Positions 17,305 to 26,333 of a stretch of DNA of 64,000 bases are shown here, piece after piece. The position numbers and the translations under genes were made by a program. This DNA comes from Xanthomonas sp. AM6 (lineage in GTDB: Bacteria > Pseudomonadota > Gammaproteobacteria > Xanthomonadales > Xanthomonadaceae). Positions within the stretch are counted from its first letter, which is position 1. Each line of letters begins with the position of its first letter. Location of the stretch: contig NZ_CP106869.1 in assembly GCF_025665335.1 (NCBI RefSeq), positions 3,994,501-4,058,500 on the forward strand, written 5' to 3'. Below the pieces are notes generated by a model that saw only the letters and a list, made by a program, of their open reading frames with translations, did not search any database and was not told the DNA's origin.

Positions 17305-18453
17305 ATGAGCGCGCACCAGATCCACGGCATGAGCCTGGCCCCGGCCACGGCGGACTGGCCGCCCCTGCGTGGCGACGAGGTGGACGCGCTGTTGCGGCGC
17401 ATGGGCCTGCCCGACGCGGTCCGCGCCCTGCGCTGGCACAGCCCGCGCCCGTTCTCCGCCGCGGCCGAGGTCGACAGCGCGGCCGGCCGCCTGTTCGTCA
17501 AGCGCCATCACCACAGCGTGCGCGATGCGCGCACCCTGGGCGAGGAACACCGCTTCATCGACCACCTGCGCGCGCGCGGGATGCCGGTGCCGGTGCTGCT
17601 GCGCGCGCCCGACGGCGCCAGCGCGGTGGCGATCGGCGACTGGACCTACGAGGTGCAGCGCGCCGCCGCGGGCGAGGACCTGTACCGCGACACCGCCTCC
17701 TGGCAGCCCTTCGCCGGCACCGCCCACGCACGCGCCGCCGGGCACGCGCTCGCGCTGCTGCACCGCGCCGCCGCCGGCTACGTGGCGGCGCCGCGCAGCA
17801 CCGCGCTGCTGGTCGCCAACCTGCGCCTGTTCGGCCGCGCCGATCCGCTGCAGGCGCTGCAGCGCGACCTGCGCGGACGGCCGGCGCTGGCGGCGTGGCT
17901 GCAACGGCACGACTGGCACGGCGACCTGCACCGGCACCTGCTGCCCTGGCACGCGCGCGCCTGGCCGCTGCTGCAATCGCCTCCGCCGCCGATGTGGACG
18001 CATGGCGACTGGCACGCCTCCAACCTGCTGTGGCGCGACCGGGGCACGGCGAGCGAGGTCAGCGCAGTGTTCGATTTCGGCCTGGCCGACCGCAGCTTCG
18101 CGCTGTTCGACCTGGCCACCGCGATCGAGCGCAACCTGGTGCCGTGGCTGGAGCTGGACGTCGGCGGCCGCGCCGCGGCCGACCTCGACCAGCTCGATGC
18201 GTTGCTGCACGGCTACGCGCAGGTGTTGCCGTTGGGCGCGGCGCAGTTGCGCCTGCTGGCCGCGCTGCTGCCGATCGCGCATGCCGACTTCGCGCTCAGC
18301 GAGATCGACTATTTCGCCGGCATCACCGGTTCCGACGCCAATGCCGACATCGCCTATCGCCGCTACCTGCTCGGCCATGCCGACTGGTTCGGCGGCGAGG
18401 AGGGCCAGCGCCTGCTGCGGCGATTGCAATGGCACGCGGAGGCGGCGCGATGA
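17305..18453 (+). CDS. Aminoglycoside-phosphotransferase-fold kinase (small-molecule kinase)
   Basis: 382 residues; an alternative ATG at 17329 would remove eight. The APH/choline-kinase fold is shown by the Brenner motif MWTHGDWHASNLLW and the following AVFDFGLADRS (metal-binding DFG). An N-terminal lobe lysine is in GRLFVKRHHH. This family phosphorylates hydroxyl groups of small molecules: thiamine (ThiK), choline, homoserine, methylthioribose, aminoglycosides. Substrate cannot be read, but the neighbours are a TonB-dependent receptor and a PnuC transporter. PnuC-type facilitators trap their substrate by phosphorylation, so a vitamin or nucleoside kinase (thiamine is a good candidate) is attractive. 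The HutC-type operator lies upstream; the receptor gene starts 143 bp after the stop. Confidence 0.75.
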   Translation: MSAHQIHGMSLAPATADWPPLRGDEVDALLRRMGLPDAVRALRWHSPRPFSAAAEVDSAAGRLFVKRHHHSVRDARTLGEEHRFIDHLRARGMPVPVLLRAPDGASAVAIGDWTYEVQRAAAGEDLYRDTASWQPFAGTAHARAAGHALALLHRAAAGYVAAPRSTALLVANLRLFGRADPLQALQRDLRGRPALAAWLQRHDWHGDLHRHLLPWHARAWPLLQSPPPPMWTHGDWHASNLLWRDRGTASEVSAVFDFGLADRSFALFDLATAIERNLVPWLELDVGGRAAADLDQLDALLHGYAQVLPLGAAQLRLLAALLPIAHADFALSEIDYFAGITGSDANADIAYRRYLLGHADWFGGEEGQRLLRRLQWHAEAAR

Positions 18454-18595
18454 GCGCGCTGCGTCCGCCCCGCGCAGTGTCCGCACGCGCCGTGCGGCGA
18501 TGCCGATGCGGCGTCGCCCCCGCTCCCCGATCCCGCCGCTGCCCATGCACAGCGGCGTCCGTCCTTTCCGTCCCGATTCCCGCCTAGAGGTCATC

Positions 18596-20758
18596 ATGTC
18601 CCATACCTTCCCCGCGCTCGCGCCGCTCGCCCTGGCGCTGGCGCTGGCCGCCACCGCCGCACCAGCGCGCGCCACCGATGCGGACACGCGCACGCCGGTC
18701 GACCTGGACGCGGTCAACGTGCAGGCCGAGCGGGCGCGCAACCGCTCCGAGCTCGGCGGCTACGGCGATGCCGCGCTGCTGGACACGCCCGCGGCGATCG
18801 GGACGATCGACCGCGCGCAACTGGACGACCGCCAGGTGCGCGTGCTCAGCGAAGTGCTGCGCGCCGACGCCTCGGTCGGCGACAGCTACGCGCCGATCGG
18901 CTACTACGAGAACTTCGTGGTGCGCGGCTATTCGCTCAATGCCGCCAACAGCTACCGCATCAACGGCCTGACCATCGCCGGCGAGCAGAACGTGGCGCTG
19001 GAGAACAAGCAGCAGGTGCAGGTGCTCAAGGGCCTGTCCGGGCTGCAATCCGGCCTCAACGAACCAGCCGGCGTCGTCGACTACCAGACCAAGCGCCCGC
19101 AGCAGGTGCGCACGCTGGTGCTCGGCAGCGACGACGAGGGCGGCCGTTATGCCGCGGCGGACCTGGGCGGCTGGTTCGGCCGCGACCGCCGGTTCGGCCT
19201 GCGCGTCAACGCCGCGCACGAGGACATCCGCAGCTACGTCGAGCATGCCGACGGCCACCGCAATTTCCTGTCGCTGGCCGCGGACTGGAACATCGACCCG
19301 CGATCGACGCTGCAGCTGGACGTGGAGTACCAGGACCGGCAGCAACGCTCGGTGCCCGGCTACCAGCTGCTCGGCGGCGAGCGCCTGCCCGGCGACGTGT
19401 CGGTGCACCGGCTGCTGGCGTACCAGCCGTGGTCCCGGCCGGTCGGCATCGATTCGCTCAATGCGCAGCTGCGCTATCGCTACCGCTTCAACGACGCCTG
19501 GAGCGCGCAGCTGGCGGCCGCCCACAGCCGCGCGGTGATCGACGACTATTCCAGCTTCGCCTGGGGCTGCTACGGCGCGGCCAGCTGCGCCGGCGACGCG
19601 ATCCCCAACTACTTCGGCCGCGAAGGCGACTACGACGTCTACGACTACCGCAGCCCCGACGACACCCGCCGCAACGATCAGGTGCAGGCGACCCTCTCCG
19701 GCAGCTTCGCCACCGGCCCGCTGCAGCACCAGCTCAACGTCGGCGTGGACTATCTGCAGCGCAGCATCGACCGCCACGGCTCGATCAACGAATGGATCGG
19801 CACCGGCAACATCGGCGCCGATCCGCCGGTCTTCGCCCAGACCGACGTCCAACTGGATCCCAAGCGGCGGCGCCTGGACAGCGCGCAGACCGCGCTGCTG
19901 GCCAGCGACCGCATCGGCATCGGCGAGGCCTGGCAGCTGCTGCTGGGCGCGCGCCAGGTGCGCTACGACGAGCGCGCCTGGGACCGCGACGGCGCGCTGA
20001 CCCGCCACACCCGCCGCTCGGAACTGCTGCCGCAGGCGGCGCTGCTGTTCAAGCCGCAGGACACGCTGTCGCTGTACGCCAGCTTCGCCAAGGGCCTGGC
20101 GCCGGGCGGCACCGCGGCATGGTTCGCCAGCAACGCCGACGCGATCCTCGCGCCGACCAGCGCCTACCAGACCGAGGCCGGCGTGAAATACGAGCGCGAC
20201 GGCCTGGCGCTGGGCGCGGCGCTGTTCGACATGCGCCAGGCCTACCAGTACGCGCAGCCGCAGGCCGACGGCAGCTTCCTGTACCTGCAGCAGGGCCGCC
20301 TGCACAACCGCGGCATCGAACTGTCGGCCGACGGCGCGATCGGCGAACGGCTGCACCTGCAGGCCAGCGTCGCCGGCATTCGCGCGCGCGCAGAGGACAC
20401 CGGCACGCCGGCCTACGAAGGCCACCAGGCATTGAACGTGCCCAGGCTGCGCGCCAGCGCCCAGGCCAGCTGGGACGTGCCCGGCGTGGCCGGCCTGGCA
20501 CTGCTGGGCGGCGCGCAATACAGCGGCGCCAAGTACGCCGACCGGATCGGCCGCACCGCCGTCGGCGGCTACACCGTCTACAACGCCGGCGCGCGCTACG
20601 CGACGCGGCTGGGCGCAGTGCCGACCACGCTGCGGCTGAGCGTGGACAACCTGGCCAACAAGCGCTACTGGCGCGACGTCGGCGACTACCAGGGCGACGA
20701 CTACCTGTTCCTGGGCGCGCCGCGCACGGCGCGGCTGGCGGTGCAGTTCGATTTCTGA
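18596..20758 (+). CDS. TonB-dependent receptor (siderophore-type)
   Basis: 720 residues from the ATG at 18596, preceded by AGAGG and giving a good signal peptide (LALALALAATAAPARA). The plug domain follows (TPAAIGTIDRAQLDDRQVR, ENFVVRGYSL, YRINGLTIAG, VQVLKGLSGLQSGLNEPAGVVDY), with the siderophore-receptor style of plug; a TonB-box-like VDLDAVNVQAER is at the mature N-terminus. The remainder is a 22-strand-type barrel ending in ARLAVQFDF with terminal Phe. Substrate is unknown. Association with a kinase and a PnuC permease argues for an organic nutrient rather than ferric siderophore. Frame and codon use match the neighbours. Confidence 0.9.
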   Translation: MSHTFPALAPLALALALAATAAPARATDADTRTPVDLDAVNVQAERARNRSELGGYGDAALLDTPAAIGTIDRAQLDDRQVRVLSEVLRADASVGDSYAPIGYYENFVVRGYSLNAANSYRINGLTIAGEQNVALENKQQVQVLKGLSGLQSGLNEPAGVVDYQTKRPQQVRTLVLGSDDEGGRYAAADLGGWFGRDRRFGLRVNAAHEDIRSYVEHADGHRNFLSLAADWNIDPRSTLQLDVEYQDRQQRSVPGYQLLGGERLPGDVSVHRLLAYQPWSRPVGIDSLNAQLRYRYRFNDAWSAQLAAAHSRAVIDDYSSFAWGCYGAASCAGDAIPNYFGREGDYDVYDYRSPDDTRRNDQVQATLSGSFATGPLQHQLNVGVDYLQRSIDRHGSINEWIGTGNIGADPPVFAQTDVQLDPKRRRLDSAQTALLASDRIGIGEAWQLLLGARQVRYDERAWDRDGALTRHTRRSELLPQAALLFKPQDTLSLYASFAKGLAPGGTAAWFASNADAILAPTSAYQTEAGVKYERDGLALGAALFDMRQAYQYAQPQADGSFLYLQQGRLHNRGIELSADGAIGERLHLQASVAGIRARAEDTGTPAYEGHQALNVPRLRASAQASWDVPGVAGLALLGGAQYSGAKYADRIGRTAVGGYTVYNAGARYATRLGAVPTTLRLSVDNLANKRYWRDVGDYQGDDYLFLGAPRTARLAVQFDF

Positions 20759-20760
20759 GG

Positions 20761-21123
20761 GCCGGGATTGGAGAGACGGGATTGGGGATTCGCAAAAGCA
20801 GGATGTCGGCGCCGAAAGCACGACCTTGTAGGAGCGGCTTCAGCCGCGACGCGTTACCGCTCCCGTGTCGCGGCTGAAGCTGCTCCCGAGAAAAGCGCCA
20901 CGCCATGCATTCACAGAGTGTCCTGATCGCTGATTCGACATTGACCGATTACCCAGCCTAGCCTTTCAACCGTCTCGCCATGCTTTCCGCCGATGTGGGA
21001 GCGGCTTCAGCCGCGACGCTTTGACGGTAAAGCGTCGCGGCTGAAGCCGCTCCTACAGAAGAGCGCAATGCGGCGAATTCGCGAACCGCTCCCAATCCCG
21101 AATCTCCACTCCCCAATCCCGGC
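20761..21123. repeat. Nested repeat block: heptamer element ends enclosing two REP-like hairpins
   Basis: GCCGGGATTG at 20761-20770 and CAATCCCGGC at 21114-21123 form the two inverted ends of a heptamer element. Between them are two REP-like inverted pairs: 20828-20889 and a nearly perfect long one at 20994-21058. About 100 bp in the middle (20890-20993) show nothing recognisable. The block fills the gap between the receptor gene and pnuC, so pnuC may not be cotranscribed with the receptor. Confidence 0.75.
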
Positions 21124-21132
21124 CTTCCAACA

Positions 21133-21711
21133 ATGTCCCCCCTCGAACTCCTCGCCGTGCTGGTCAACGTGCTCGGCGTGTGGCTGACCGCGCGCCGCGT
21201 GCGCTGGTGCTGGCCGGTCAACGTCGTCGCGGTGCTGCTCTATGCGTGGCTGTTCTACCAATGGAAGCTGTACTCGGACATGTTGCTGCAGGGCGTGTAC
21301 GTGTTCCTGCAGGGCTACGGCTGGTGGCGCTGGAGCCAGGGCCGGCTGGACCACGGCAAGGTCCATGTCGGTCCGCTGCCGCGGCGCGAAGGCGCGCTGT
21401 CGCTGCTGGCCGGCGCCGCCGGCGCGGCGCTGCTGGGCTGGCTGATGCATCGCCATACCGACGCCGCGTTGCCGTGGCTGGACGCGGCGCTGTCCGCCTT
21501 CAGCGTGGTCGCCAGTTTCTGGGCGGCGCGCAAGCGCATCGCCAACTGGGGCCTGTGGATCGTGCTCGACTGCGTCTACGTCGGCGTGTTCGTCTACAAG
21601 GGGCTGTATCCCACCGCGGCGCTGTATGCCGGCTTCGTGGTGCTGGCCGTGTACGGGCTGCGGCTGTGGCAGGCCGACCTGCGGCGCGCCACCGCGCCGC
21701 CGTTGTCGTGA
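21133..21711 (+). CDS. pnuC: PnuC-family vitamin/nucleoside permease
   Basis: 192 residues with six or seven membrane helices. PnuC signatures are clear: NVLGVWLTARR in the first helices, WPVNVVAVLLYAWLFYQWKLYSDMLLQGVYVFLQGYGWWRW in the middle with the aromatic-rich WxxW substrate motif, and the repeat ASFWAARKRIANWGLWIVLDCVYVGVFVYKG. The family transports nicotinamide riboside (PnuC), thiamine (PnuT) or riboflavin (PnuX) by facilitated diffusion with metabolic trapping. pncB lies 11 kb away, which weakly favours NAD precursors; the APH-fold kinase weakly favours thiamine. No NadR-type ribosylnicotinamide kinase is seen in the window. Substrate remains open. Confidence 0.85.
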   Translation: MSPLELLAVLVNVLGVWLTARRVRWCWPVNVVAVLLYAWLFYQWKLYSDMLLQGVYVFLQGYGWWRWSQGRLDHGKVHVGPLPRREGALSLLAGAAGAALLGWLMHRHTDAALPWLDAALSAFSVVASFWAARKRIANWGLWIVLDCVYVGVFVYKGLYPTAALYAGFVVLAVYGLRLWQADLRRATAPPLS

Positions 21712-21990
21712 ACCGGCGCATCCGCGTGCGCTGCAACCGATGCGGCATGCGCCGCTGGCGCGCCAGCCGGCGCACCCGCGGCGCCACGGGCACAACCGGT
21801 ATCGCGATGCTCGAGCATGCTCGACCCTGGCATTGGCAGTGAGCGCAGCGCCGTGGGAGTGGCCTCGGTTGCGGCCGGATTTACAGGCGGGGCCTGGCGC
21901 GACCGATGGCCCGCGACCAGCCAACGCGCCCTTCCCTTGCGTTGTCTGCAACCATAGGCAGGCAAATCGCCGCGCCGCGATGGAGAACGC

Positions 21991-22728
21991 ATGCCCACGC
22001 CATTGAATCCCGCCGCCGGTTTCGGCCAACGCATCGTCGATGCGCTGCTGGCGCGCATCGCCGCCGGCGAATGGGCCGCGGACCAGCGCCTGCCGGTGGA
22101 GCGCGAACTGGCCACGCTGTTCGGCTGCACCCGCATCACCCTGCGCGAGGCGTTGCAGCAGCTGGAATCGGAAGGGCACGTCTATCGCGAGAACCGCCGC
22201 GGCTGGTTCGTCAGCGCGCCACGCGTGCGCCACGACCCCACCAGCATCGCCGGCTTCATGCAGTACGTGGCCGCGCAGGGCGGCGTGCCGCGGACCGAGC
22301 TGCTTGGCGCGCGCCGCCAGCCGGCCGGCGCGACGCTGGCGCGGCACCTGGAACTGGACGACGCCGCGGCGGAGGTGTTCGTGCTGCAGCGCCGGCGCTG
22401 GATCGGCCGCCGCGCGGTGCTGCTGGAGACCAACGCGATCCTGGCCGCCTGGGCGCCGACCCTGCTCGACTACGACCTGGCCGCATCGCTCAGCGCGGTG
22501 CTCGGGCAGCGGCTCGGCCTGCACCAGGCGCGCAGCCGGCTGTCGATGTATCCGGCCACGCTGGGCGCCGAGCAGGCCGCGCTGCTGCAGTCCACCGCCG
22601 GCACGCCGTGCTTCCGGCTGCAGCGGGTGAGCTACGCCGCCGACGGCCGCGCGGTGGAATTCGACATCGAGTCCTGGCGCCACGACGTGCTGGAGGTGAC
22701 GGTGGAGGTGCAGGCGCCGGCTGAGTGA
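21991..22728 (+). CDS. GntR-family transcriptional regulator, HutC subfamily (UTRA domain)
   Basis: 245 residues with GGAGAA 4-9 nt before the ATG. Residues 10-75 are the winged helix-turn-helix (RIVDALLARIAAGEWAADQRLPVERELA ... TRITLREALQQLESEGHVYRENRRGWFV). Residues about 95-240 are a UTRA effector domain ending in the characteristic FRLQRVSYAADGRAVEFDIESWRHD. HutC-type regulators sense small molecules such as sugars, histidine intermediates, phosphonates or vitamins and bind GTnTAnAC palindromes; exactly such a site is at 17222-17233. It is encoded downstream of pnuC on the same strand after a 279-bp gap. I see no second copy of the palindrome in front of this gene, so autoregulation is not supported. 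Confidence 0.85.
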   Translation: MPTPLNPAAGFGQRIVDALLARIAAGEWAADQRLPVERELATLFGCTRITLREALQQLESEGHVYRENRRGWFVSAPRVRHDPTSIAGFMQYVAAQGGVPRTELLGARRQPAGATLARHLELDDAAAEVFVLQRRRWIGRRAVLLETNAILAAWAPTLLDYDLAASLSAVLGQRLGLHQARSRLSMYPATLGAEQAALLQSTAGTPCFRLQRVSYAADGRAVEFDIESWRHDVLEVTVEVQAPAE

Positions 22729-22869
22729 GGCCGGGGCGATCGCACTGGCGCGCATGGGATGCCGACGACGCTTGTCGTTCCGCTCTTTGCATGCAGGCGC
22801 GCGGCATCGGGATGCGCCGGGCTGGTTGGAAGCATCGAGGCTCGGCACGGATAGCGTGCGGAACCTGGG

Positions 22870-23165
22870 GCCAGCGCTTCGTTCGTCGCGGCTGAAGCCG
22901 CTCCTACAGGGATTTGCGACAAGTTGGACGGCGGTTCTGTGGGAAACTTGAGTGGCCGTGGGCCATCGCTTCTCGACGGTGTCCGACATCGGCAGGCTCC
23001 CTGCTTCGTTCGTCGCGACTGAAGTCGCTCCTACAGGGGCTTGCGGTAAGCCACTGCGGTTCTGTTGAAGGTTAGGTGGCCTTTGGCCGTCGGTCCTCGA
23101 CGGCGTCCGACATCGGCAGGCTCCCTGCTTCGCTCGTCGCGACCGAAGTCGCTCCTGCGGGAGCG
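22870..23165. repeat. Three imperfect tandem copies of a ~120-bp REP-containing unit
   Basis: Each unit has a REP-like core (GTCGCGGCTGAAGCCGCTCC at 22885, degenerate copies at about 23015 and 23138). The linker with GACGG(T/C)GTCCGACATCGGCA occurs at about 22976 and 23099, a spacing of about 123 bp. The block separates the GntR gene from the convergent end of the xps operon and may end both transcripts. The 22729-22869 stretch before it contains no gene. Confidence 0.75.
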
Positions 23166-23192
23166 CGGGGAATGGGCTGGTGCGGCTGCGGG

Positions 23193-24026
23193 CTAGGCGT
23201 CGAACAGCGCGCGTTGCGGGTCCGGCGGCGGCAGGTCGGCGTACAGGCGCTGCAGCTCTTCGCGGCAGGCGCGCAAGGGATCGTGCATCAGGAACCCGGC
23301 CAGGCGCGCGTGCCAGGCCGGCCAGCGCGTAGCCAGCGCGTCCATGTCGCCGTCGGCGGCGCGGCCCTCGCCGCTGCGCGCCACGTAGGCGGTTTCGCAC
23401 AGCACGTTGCGCCAGCCGAGCCCGGCCATGCGCAGCGACAGGTCGGTCAGCGCCGCGTACCAGGAGCCGTAGCTGCTCGCGTCCAGGCCGCCGGCGCGCT
23501 GCCGCGCCGCGCCGCGCAGGGCCACCGCGTGGCACACCGCCGCCGGCAGTTCCGGATGCAGCGGCGGCAGCGCCGCGCACGCGCGGGCCAGGCGCTCGCC
23601 GTCCTCGGGCACGGGATTGATCTCGCCCAGCCGCGGCCAGGCGCAGGCTTCGCCGGCGTTGCTCCACGGCGTGGCGCTGGCGATGGCGGCATCGCGCGCC
23701 AGGCAGGCGGCCAGTTGCGGCAGCCAGCCGGGCAGCGGCTGCGCGTCGGCGGCCAGCACCACCACGTCGGCATCGGCGCAGGCGCGCAGCATCTCGTCCA
23801 GGTGCGCGACCTCGCCGAGCATGCGCGGGCGTCGGGTGTAGTCGGCCTGCAGCCGGGTGCGCGCCAGCCAGGCCTCGACCACGCGCTGGCCGCGCGGCCC
23901 GGCCTGGGCGTCGTCGGCCAGCCACACGCGGGTGCCGGCCGGGGTGTGCGCCTCCAGCGCGCCCAGGCACGCGTCCAGCGCCGCGTCGTCGACGCCGACC
24001 GGCAGCAGCACGATGGGCAGCGCCAT
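23193..24026 (-). CDS. GT2-like glycosyltransferase at the end of the xps operon
   Basis: 277 residues. The N-terminus has the GT2 Rossmann-type pattern (IVLLPVGVDDAALDACLGAL, VWLADDAQAG, ADVVVLAADAQPLPGWLPQLAACL), where AADA is at the usual DxD position, then a TPWSNAGE segment. There are no membrane helices or signal peptide, so it is cytosolic. Some usual GT2 residues are degenerate, and the acceptor is unknown. The start lies 6 bp after the xpsD stop, implying it is the last gene of the secretion operon. A role in glycan synthesis on secreted or surface molecules is possible but unproven. Confidence 0.6.
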   Translation of the reverse strand: MALPIVLLPVGVDDAALDACLGALEAHTPAGTRVWLADDAQAGPRGQRVVEAWLARTRLQADYTRRPRMLGEVAHLDEMLRACADADVVVLAADAQPLPGWLPQLAACLARDAAIASATPWSNAGEACAWPRLGEINPVPEDGERLARACAALPPLHPELPAAVCHAVALRGAARQRAGGLDASSYGSWYAALTDLSLRMAGLGWRNVLCETAYVARSGEGRAADGDMDALATRWPAWHARLAGFLMHDPLRACREELQRLYADLPPPDPQRALFDA

Positions 24027-24032
24027 CCGCGC

Positions 24033-26324
24033 CTACTTCTTGCCCGACGCCGGCAGCGGCTCCATCGCCTTGAACTTCTGCCCGTACTCGTCGGTGAGAT
24101 TGCGCGCTTCCTGCGGGTTGCGCACGATGGTCGGGGTCAGCAGCACGATCACTTCGTTGCGGCGCTTTTCCTGAGATTTCTGTCCGAACAGCGCGCCGAC
24201 CACCGGCAGCTTGCTCAGCAACGGCACCCCGGAGCTGCCATCGCTGGTGCTGTCGTTGATCAGGCCGGCCAGCATGATGGTGTCGCCGCTCTGCACCGCC
24301 GCCTCGGTCTTGATCCGGCGCGTGTTGATGTCCACGTTGCAGGCGGAGCTGTTGACCACGGTGGTGCCGGAGGTGCACGCGGTCGGACGCGAACCGGGCG
24401 TGCTGACTTCCTGCACGATGTCCAGGAACACCATGCCGTCCTTGGTCACCCGCGGGCGCACCTTCAGGATCACGCCGGTGTCGATGTACTGCACCGACGA
24501 ATAGCTGGTGTCGGTGCCGATGCCGGTGTTGATCGACGTGGAGTTGATCGGGATGCGCGTGCCGACGTTGAGCGTGGCCTCGGCGTTGTTGCGCACGAAC
24601 ACCGACGGGGTCTGCAGCAGCTTGAGGTTGGTGACCTTGTCCAGCGCGCTGATCACCGCCGCGGCGTTCTTGCCGAGGAAGGTCCAGCCCAGTCCGGTGC
24701 TGCCGGTGACCTTGCCGGCGATGTCGCCCCAGATGTCGCGCCCCGCGGCGCTGGGCAGGTTGGCGCCGCCGCCGATGCCGATGTTGGTCGCGTCGGCGGC
24801 GGCGCTCACCGCGTTCTCGAAGAACCAGTTGACGCCGTACTGCAGGTCGCCGGTCAGGCTGACCTCGGCCACCTGCGCCTCGATGTGCACCTGCATCGGC
24901 ATCACGTCGAGCTTCTCGACCACGTCGCGGATCGAGCGCCACGACTGCGGCGTGGCGCGCACCAGCAGGGTGTTGGTCTCCTCCACCGCCGACACGCCGA
25001 CCTTGTCGCCCTGCACTTCCAGGGTCACGCTGCCGTTGCCGGAAGTGCGCGGCGACAGCTGCAGGCTGCCGTTGCCCAGGCCGCCACTGCTGCCGGACGA
25101 AGAACTGCTGCTGCCCGAGGAGAAGCTGTCGCTGCCGCTGCTGCCGCCCAGCCCGCTGCTCCCGCCCAGGCCGCCGTCGCCGCTGCCGTTGAAGCCGCCG
25201 CTGCCCATCTGGCTCAGCTGCGTGCCCGGCATCAGCGAGGCGCTGGAATCGCCGCGGTTGCCGCCGGCGCCGAACACCTCGGCCAGGCGGTCGGCCAGGT
25301 CCTTGGCCTTGATGTATTTCAGCTCGTAGGAGAACAGCCGGCTGCCGCCGCCGGCGCTGTCGATGCGGTCCAGCCATTCCTGGATCTGGTCCAGGTAGCG
25401 CGCCTGCGGGGTGATCACCAGCACCGCGTTGGCGTTCTCCAGCGGCATGAAGCGGAACATGCCGGCGCTGGGGGTCTTGCTGTTCTCGCCGAACACCTTT
25501 TCCAGGTCGGCGGCGACCTGCTCGGCCTTGCCCGACTGGATCGGGAACACGCCCACCGACATGCCCGACAGCCAGTCCACGTCGAAGATCTGCACCGTGC
25601 GCAGGTAGTTCTCCAGCTCGGCGCGGGTGCCGCCGAGGGTGATGACGTTGCGCGAGCCGTCGATGCCGACGATCGCGTTCGGCCGCGCGTACGGTTCCAG
25701 CACCTTCTTCATCTCGCTGGCGGAGATGAACTTCAGCGGCACCACCCGCACCTCGAAGCCGCGCGCGCTGGCCGGCGAGGCGGTGCTCGGCGCGACCGTG
25801 CCGGCCAGGGCCTGGTCGGCGGGCACGATGTTGTAGCGGCCGCCGTTGTAGACCATGCGCGCGTTGTTCCAGCCCAGCACCATCTCCAGTAGGTTCAGCG
25901 CCTGCGCCGGCGACACCGGCTTGGGCGTGGCCAGGGTCACCGTGCCCTGCACGCCCGGCGCGATCACGTAGTTCTGCCCGAGCATGTCGCCGAGGATCGC
26001 CTTGACCACCGCATGCACCGACTCGCCTTCGAAGTTGAAGGTGGCGCTGCCGCTGCTGGCGTTGCCCAGCGACGGCGCCGGCGCGGCCGCGGCGCCGGAG
26101 TTGATCATGGTGCCGCTGCCGCGGCGGATCACCGGGGCCACGCGGTCCGGCGCGCCGTCGGGATCGGCGTTGCCGGCCGGCGCGCCGGCCGTGCCGCTGG
26201 TGCTGCCGGCGGCGCCGACGTTGGGATTGATCGCGGCGCCGCGGCGGACGTCCGGCGAGGGCGTGGTGGCGCAGCCGGCCACCAGGCCGATCGCGAGGAA
26301 CAGGGAAAACAAGCGCGGCGTCAT
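24033..26324 (-). CDS. xpsD: XpsD/GspD, type II secretion secretin
   Basis: 763 residues. The signal peptide ends in a lipobox (LVAGC, Cys18), as known for XpsD. Periplasmic N0-N3 domains follow (for example FNFEGESVHAVVKAILGDMLGQNYVIAPGVQG and the repeated RVVPLKFISASEMKKVL, YELKYIKAKDLADRLAEVF). A long Ser/Gly-rich insertion lies at about residues 358-421. The C-terminal secretin domain contains VHIEAQVAEVSL, VPLLSKLPVVGALFG and NEVIVLLTPTIV. It forms the outer-membrane channel through which folded exoproteins leave. The stop is followed almost at once by the glycosyltransferase gene; the xpsN stop is 9 bp upstream. Confidence 0.97.
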   Translation of the reverse strand: MTPRLFSLFLAIGLVAGCATTPSPDVRRGAAINPNVGAAGSTSGTAGAPAGNADPDGAPDRVAPVIRRGSGTMINSGAAAAPAPSLGNASSGSATFNFEGESVHAVVKAILGDMLGQNYVIAPGVQGTVTLATPKPVSPAQALNLLEMVLGWNNARMVYNGGRYNIVPADQALAGTVAPSTASPASARGFEVRVVPLKFISASEMKKVLEPYARPNAIVGIDGSRNVITLGGTRAELENYLRTVQIFDVDWLSGMSVGVFPIQSGKAEQVAADLEKVFGENSKTPSAGMFRFMPLENANAVLVITPQARYLDQIQEWLDRIDSAGGGSRLFSYELKYIKAKDLADRLAEVFGAGGNRGDSSASLMPGTQLSQMGSGGFNGSGDGGLGGSSGLGGSSGSDSFSSGSSSSSSGSSGGLGNGSLQLSPRTSGNGSVTLEVQGDKVGVSAVEETNTLLVRATPQSWRSIRDVVEKLDVMPMQVHIEAQVAEVSLTGDLQYGVNWFFENAVSAAADATNIGIGGGANLPSAAGRDIWGDIAGKVTGSTGLGWTFLGKNAAAVISALDKVTNLKLLQTPSVFVRNNAEATLNVGTRIPINSTSINTGIGTDTSYSSVQYIDTGVILKVRPRVTKDGMVFLDIVQEVSTPGSRPTACTSGTTVVNSSACNVDINTRRIKTEAAVQSGDTIMLAGLINDSTSDGSSGVPLLSKLPVVGALFGQKSQEKRRNEVIVLLTPTIVRNPQEARNLTDEYGQKFKAMEPLPASGKK

Positions 26325-26333
26325 GCGATCACT

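Noticed and set aside
18450-18587. A 45-codon ORF (ATGA-coupled) after the kinase gene
   Set aside because: Arg/Ala/Pro-rich translation typical of random GC-rich sequence, no family features; the receptor gene has its own good ribosome-binding site.
20761-21123. Insertion sequence remnant
   Set aside because: No transposase coding trace; content is REP hairpins and heptamer ends only.
21840-21990. A second HutC-type operator in front of the GntR gene
   Set aside because: GTTGTCTGCAACC near 21950 has some symmetry but does not keep the GT-N-TA-N-AC core.
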